Of a DNA stretch of 64,000 nucleotides, positions 60,172-64,000 are shown piece by piece. This DNA comes from Picosynechococcus sp. PCC 7117 (GTDB lineage: Bacteria > Cyanobacteriota > Cyanobacteriia > Cyanobacteriales > MRBY01). The notes below the pieces were generated by a model, which saw nothing but the letters and a program-made list of their open reading frames with translations, was not told the DNA's origin and ran no database searches. Made by a program: the position numbers and the translations under genes. The stretch spans positions 1,364,001 to 1,428,000 of the forward strand of contig NZ_CP016477.1 in assembly GCF_001693275.1 (NCBI RefSeq), written 5' to 3'. The stretch's first letter is position 1. Each line of letters opens with the position of its first letter.

Positions 60172-60765
60172 ATGGTCTACAGCACCCAAGATTTAATTGA
60201 AATCCTCAACCAAGAATTAAAGGCAACCCTCCGGGGCGATCGCCTTTTGCTCTCCCCCGATGCGCGGGTGGGGGTACCAATCGTGACCATGGCCCTCGAT
60301 CAAGACCAACTGGGAAAAGTGTTTGCCTGTCAGGACTTTACCCAACAGATTCATCAATACCAACGGGAAAATCATGTTTCCGGCATCGTTTGGCGGGAAA
60401 TCAGCGTCGGCGATCGCCAACTGCGCCTGCCGGAAATTCACCAACAACTCATTGCCATCGACAGCGACAAAGCAATTCTCCGGGCAGCGAAACAAAATGT
60501 CCTCGACTTTTGGCACCACATCACCACTGGCTTAAACCTCTGGCAGTTAGTCGATCATCAACTTTCTCCCTTGACTTTTACGGAGCTAGAGCGGGCCAGT
60601 CGACTCGCTGAATGGGCGGAATTAGACGTGGGCCACGGTGAATTTTACCTCGCCCTCTGCTGGGGCAACCCGAAGGAATGTCACTATCGCTGGGCCGCCC
60701 CCAAATCTGGGTGCGATCGCCTCATTGCCGCCGCCGAACAACCCCAACATCTCAACATCTTCTAG
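60172..60765 (+). CDS. Cyanobacterial hypothetical protein, 197 residues
   Basis: I cannot assign this gene to a known family. The protein is soluble, with Trp-rich patches (WHHITTGLNLWQLVDHQLSPLTF; WGNPKECHYRWAAPKSGCD), a possible N-terminal helix (MVYSTQDLIEILNQELKATLRG) and no signal peptide. It starts 23 bp after the DUF4335 stop on the same strand and may be the third gene of that operon. The order DUF3038-DUF4335-this gene before gyrB is all that context offers. Confidence 0.65.
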   Translation: MVYSTQDLIEILNQELKATLRGDRLLLSPDARVGVPIVTMALDQDQLGKVFACQDFTQQIHQYQRENHVSGIVWREISVGDRQLRLPEIHQQLIAIDSDKAILRAAKQNVLDFWHHITTGLNLWQLVDHQLSPLTFTELERASRLAEWAELDVGHGEFYLALCWGNPKECHYRWAAPKSGCDRLIAAAEQPQHLNIF

Positions 60766-60980
60766 CTCCTAAACATTTTTTCTGATCCCTCGCCCCTGCG
60801 CTAAAATTGTGAAATAGACGTACTAATTTCTTCCCGCTTCATTGAGTCTTTATTATGGCGATCGCCCCGAGTTTATTTTTTGCTTAATTTCCATATATTT
60901 TTTTGGGCCGCAAAATCTCCGCTCCACCCCCTTGGTAAATCTTGCCGCAGATTCAGCCCACTCCTCCCAGAAGCCTTTTA

Positions 60981-60989
60981 TGGTATAAT
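60981..60989 (+). promoter_or_regulatory. Extended -10 element upstream of gyrB
   Basis: TGGTATAAT is a perfect -10 hexamer (TATAAT, 60984-60989) preceded by the extended TG, 65 bp before the gyrB start. No good -35 box is at the right distance. This is a plausible gyrB promoter. Confidence 0.55.
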
Positions 60990-60999
60990 TTTTGCCTGA

Positions 61000-62976
<1,977 letters not shown>

Positions 62977-62996
62977 TTGACATTTTCAAAACCAGA

Positions 62997-63039
62997 CAAA
63001 AAGCCTCCTAATCGCAACGAAAAGGAGGTTTTGTTTTTT
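62997..63039 (+). terminator. Rho-independent terminator after gyrB
   Basis: CCTCCT (63004-63009) pairs with AGGAGG (63023-63028), extended by a G-T and A-T pairs on the outside, followed by TTTTGTTTTTTC. It lies 28 bp after the gyrB stop and is close to the end of the convergent sat gene. Confidence 0.85.
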
Positions 63040-63063
63040 CTTAAAAAATTAGCAATTCAGCAA

Positions 63064-64000
63064 TTAATCATGCATTGCTTTCGCGAGTTCAGCCGCAACG
63101 AGGGGACGGGAAAACTGTGGCGGTGGTAATTCTCCACGACGGAGCATTTCCCGAACCTTCGTGCCAGAGAGGTGAATCCGATCTTCAGGGCCACTGGGAC
63201 TGGTTTTCGAGGTCGCCATCTGTTCTGTTTTCTTACAGAAGAAGGCGTGTTCAAATTTCATCGGGGTGATGCCAAGGGCTTGGGGATCAAACTCATCAAA
63301 AATCTTCTGGGCATCGTAGGTGCCGTAGTAATCGCCAACACCGGCATGGTCACGACCAACGATGAAGTGGGTACAACCGTAGTTTTTCCGGATTAGGGCG
63401 TGGAAAATCGCTTCACGGGGGCCAGCGTAACGCATCGCTGAAGGATTAATCGCTAAAATCACGCGCTCTTGGGGGAAATAGTTTTCCAGCATAATTTCAT
63501 AGCAACGCATCCGCACATCAGCCGGGATATCATCGCTCTTGGTTGCGCCAACGAGGGGATGGAGGAATAGACCATCGACGGTTTCGAGGGCACATTTAAT
63601 GATGTATTCGTGGGCACGGTGGATCGGGTTCCGGGTTTGGAAGCCAACCACGGTTTTCCAGCCGCGCGCTTGGAAAGCGGCCCGGGAGGCGGCGGGATCA
63701 ATTTGATATTTGGGGAAAAGGGGGTGATCATCCCGTTCGAGTAACCAGACGGGGCCAGCGAGATTTACAGCACCCTGTTCGTAGACGACCTTGACGCCAG
63801 GATGTTTTTCTTCGTCGGTGCGATAGACGTTGATCGCTTCGTGGGCTTTATTGTAGTGGTATTTTTCGGTCAGTTCGAGGACACCAATAAAGCGACCGTT
63901 GGGACCATCAAGGCGTACCCAATTGCCTTCTTTGAGGGGATCAGCAATTTCTTCGGAAACGGAGAGGGTGACAGGCACAGACCAGGGCAGGCCATTGCTG
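63064..64000 (-). CDS. sat: Sulfate adenylyltransferase, C-terminal part (5' end outside window)
   Basis: The frame is open to the window edge (64000) and reads [13 protein letters not shown], so the gene begins beyond the window. About 312 residues are seen. Sat activates sulfate with ATP to adenosine 5'-phosphosulfate. Motifs: the ATP/sulfate site [15 protein letters not shown] (Q-x-R-N-P), [57 protein letters not shown], and the last part [24 protein letters not shown]. The missing N-terminus is expected to be about 80 residues. It converges on gyrB. Confidence 0.95.
   Translation of the reverse strand, partial: SNGLPWSVPVTLSVSEEIADPLKEGNWVRLDGPNGRFIGVLELTEKYHYNKAHEAINVYRTDEEKHPGVKVVYEQGAVNLAGPVWLLERDDHPLFPKYQIDPAASRAAFQARGWKTVVGFQTRNPIHRAHEYIIKCALETVDGLFLHPLVGATKSDDIPADVRMRCYEIMLENYFPQERVILAINPSAMRYAGPREAIFHALIRKNYGCTHFIVGRDHAGVGDYYGTYDAQKIFDEFDPQALGITPMKFEHAFFCKKTEQMATSKTSPSGPEDRIHLSGTKVREMLRRGELPPPQFSRPLVAAELAKAMHD

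Overview
The window reads as chromosome of a unicellular cyanobacterium, very probably Synechococcus sp. PCC 7002 or a close Picosynechococcus relative (organism is inference). Evidence seen: the octamer GCGATCGC (HIP1) recurs across almost the whole window; photosynthesis genes are present (isiA, petM, a Psb28 protein, a CyanoP lipoprotein, flavodiiron flv3); the circadian output regulator rpaA is present; and nitrate is taken up by an MFS permease (nrtP) next to ferredoxin-nitrate reductase (narB), as in marine Synechococcus. Genes are dense, both strands are used, and no insertion sequence, rRNA operon or CRISPR array is visible.

Layout. 1-3.3 kb: a truncated dehydrogenase-like gene, then the iron-stress operon isiA-isiB-isiC (minus strand) with a Fur-box-like promoter and a terminator hairpin between isiA and isiB. 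3.5-9.4 kb: xth, folP, a MerA-like disulfide reductase, two exported proteins and an FTR1 iron permease. 9.8-15.5 kb: a STAND-type ATPase, then glpX (Calvin cycle FBPase/SBPase), hemA, cyanoP and maf. 15.7-20 kb: a very acidic 911-residue protein and two cyanobacterial hypotheticals. 20-24.6 kb: rpaA, an intein-split thyX, dcd, petM and a Psb28 gene. 24.6-30.9 kb: an NtcA box, nrtP, narB, a cysteine-less disulfide-reductase relative and a thymidylate-kinase-like gene. 30.9-37.1 kb: exbD/exbB, an orphan ureA, a BrnT/BrnA pair, chrA, flv3 and an MNT/HEPN pair. 37.2-40.4 kb: a secreted cupin and a 900-residue DHH-CBS-tRNA nucleotidyltransferase fusion.

40.4-48.1 kb is different: AT-rich, with no HIP1 site between 39.8 and 48.4 kb. 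It holds two divergent gene sets. One encodes an acetyltransferase-like protein, a ferritin-like diiron protein, a beta-helix acyltransferase-like membrane protein and a small EmrE-like transporter. The other encodes a DevB-DevC-DevC-DevA exporter with two different permease subunits. I read this as a horizontally acquired locus that makes or modifies a small molecule or lipid and exports it; it is the best candidate here for an undescribed system.

48.1-64 kb returns to core style: a ParA ATPase with a coiled-coil partner (possible carboxysome positioning pair), a DUF1517 protein, an O-methyltransferase, an alanine-glyoxylate-type aminotransferase, a TMEM43-like membrane protein, an ABC-2 permease, several cyanobacterial hypotheticals, tRNA-Gln(UUG), the DUF3038/DUF4335 pair, gyrB and the 3' part of sat.

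Connections: thyX, dcd and the kinase-like gene all concern dTTP supply; isiABC and FTR1 concern iron; nrtP-narB is the nitrate assimilation unit. Identifications rest on recognising motifs in translated sequence; no database search was run.
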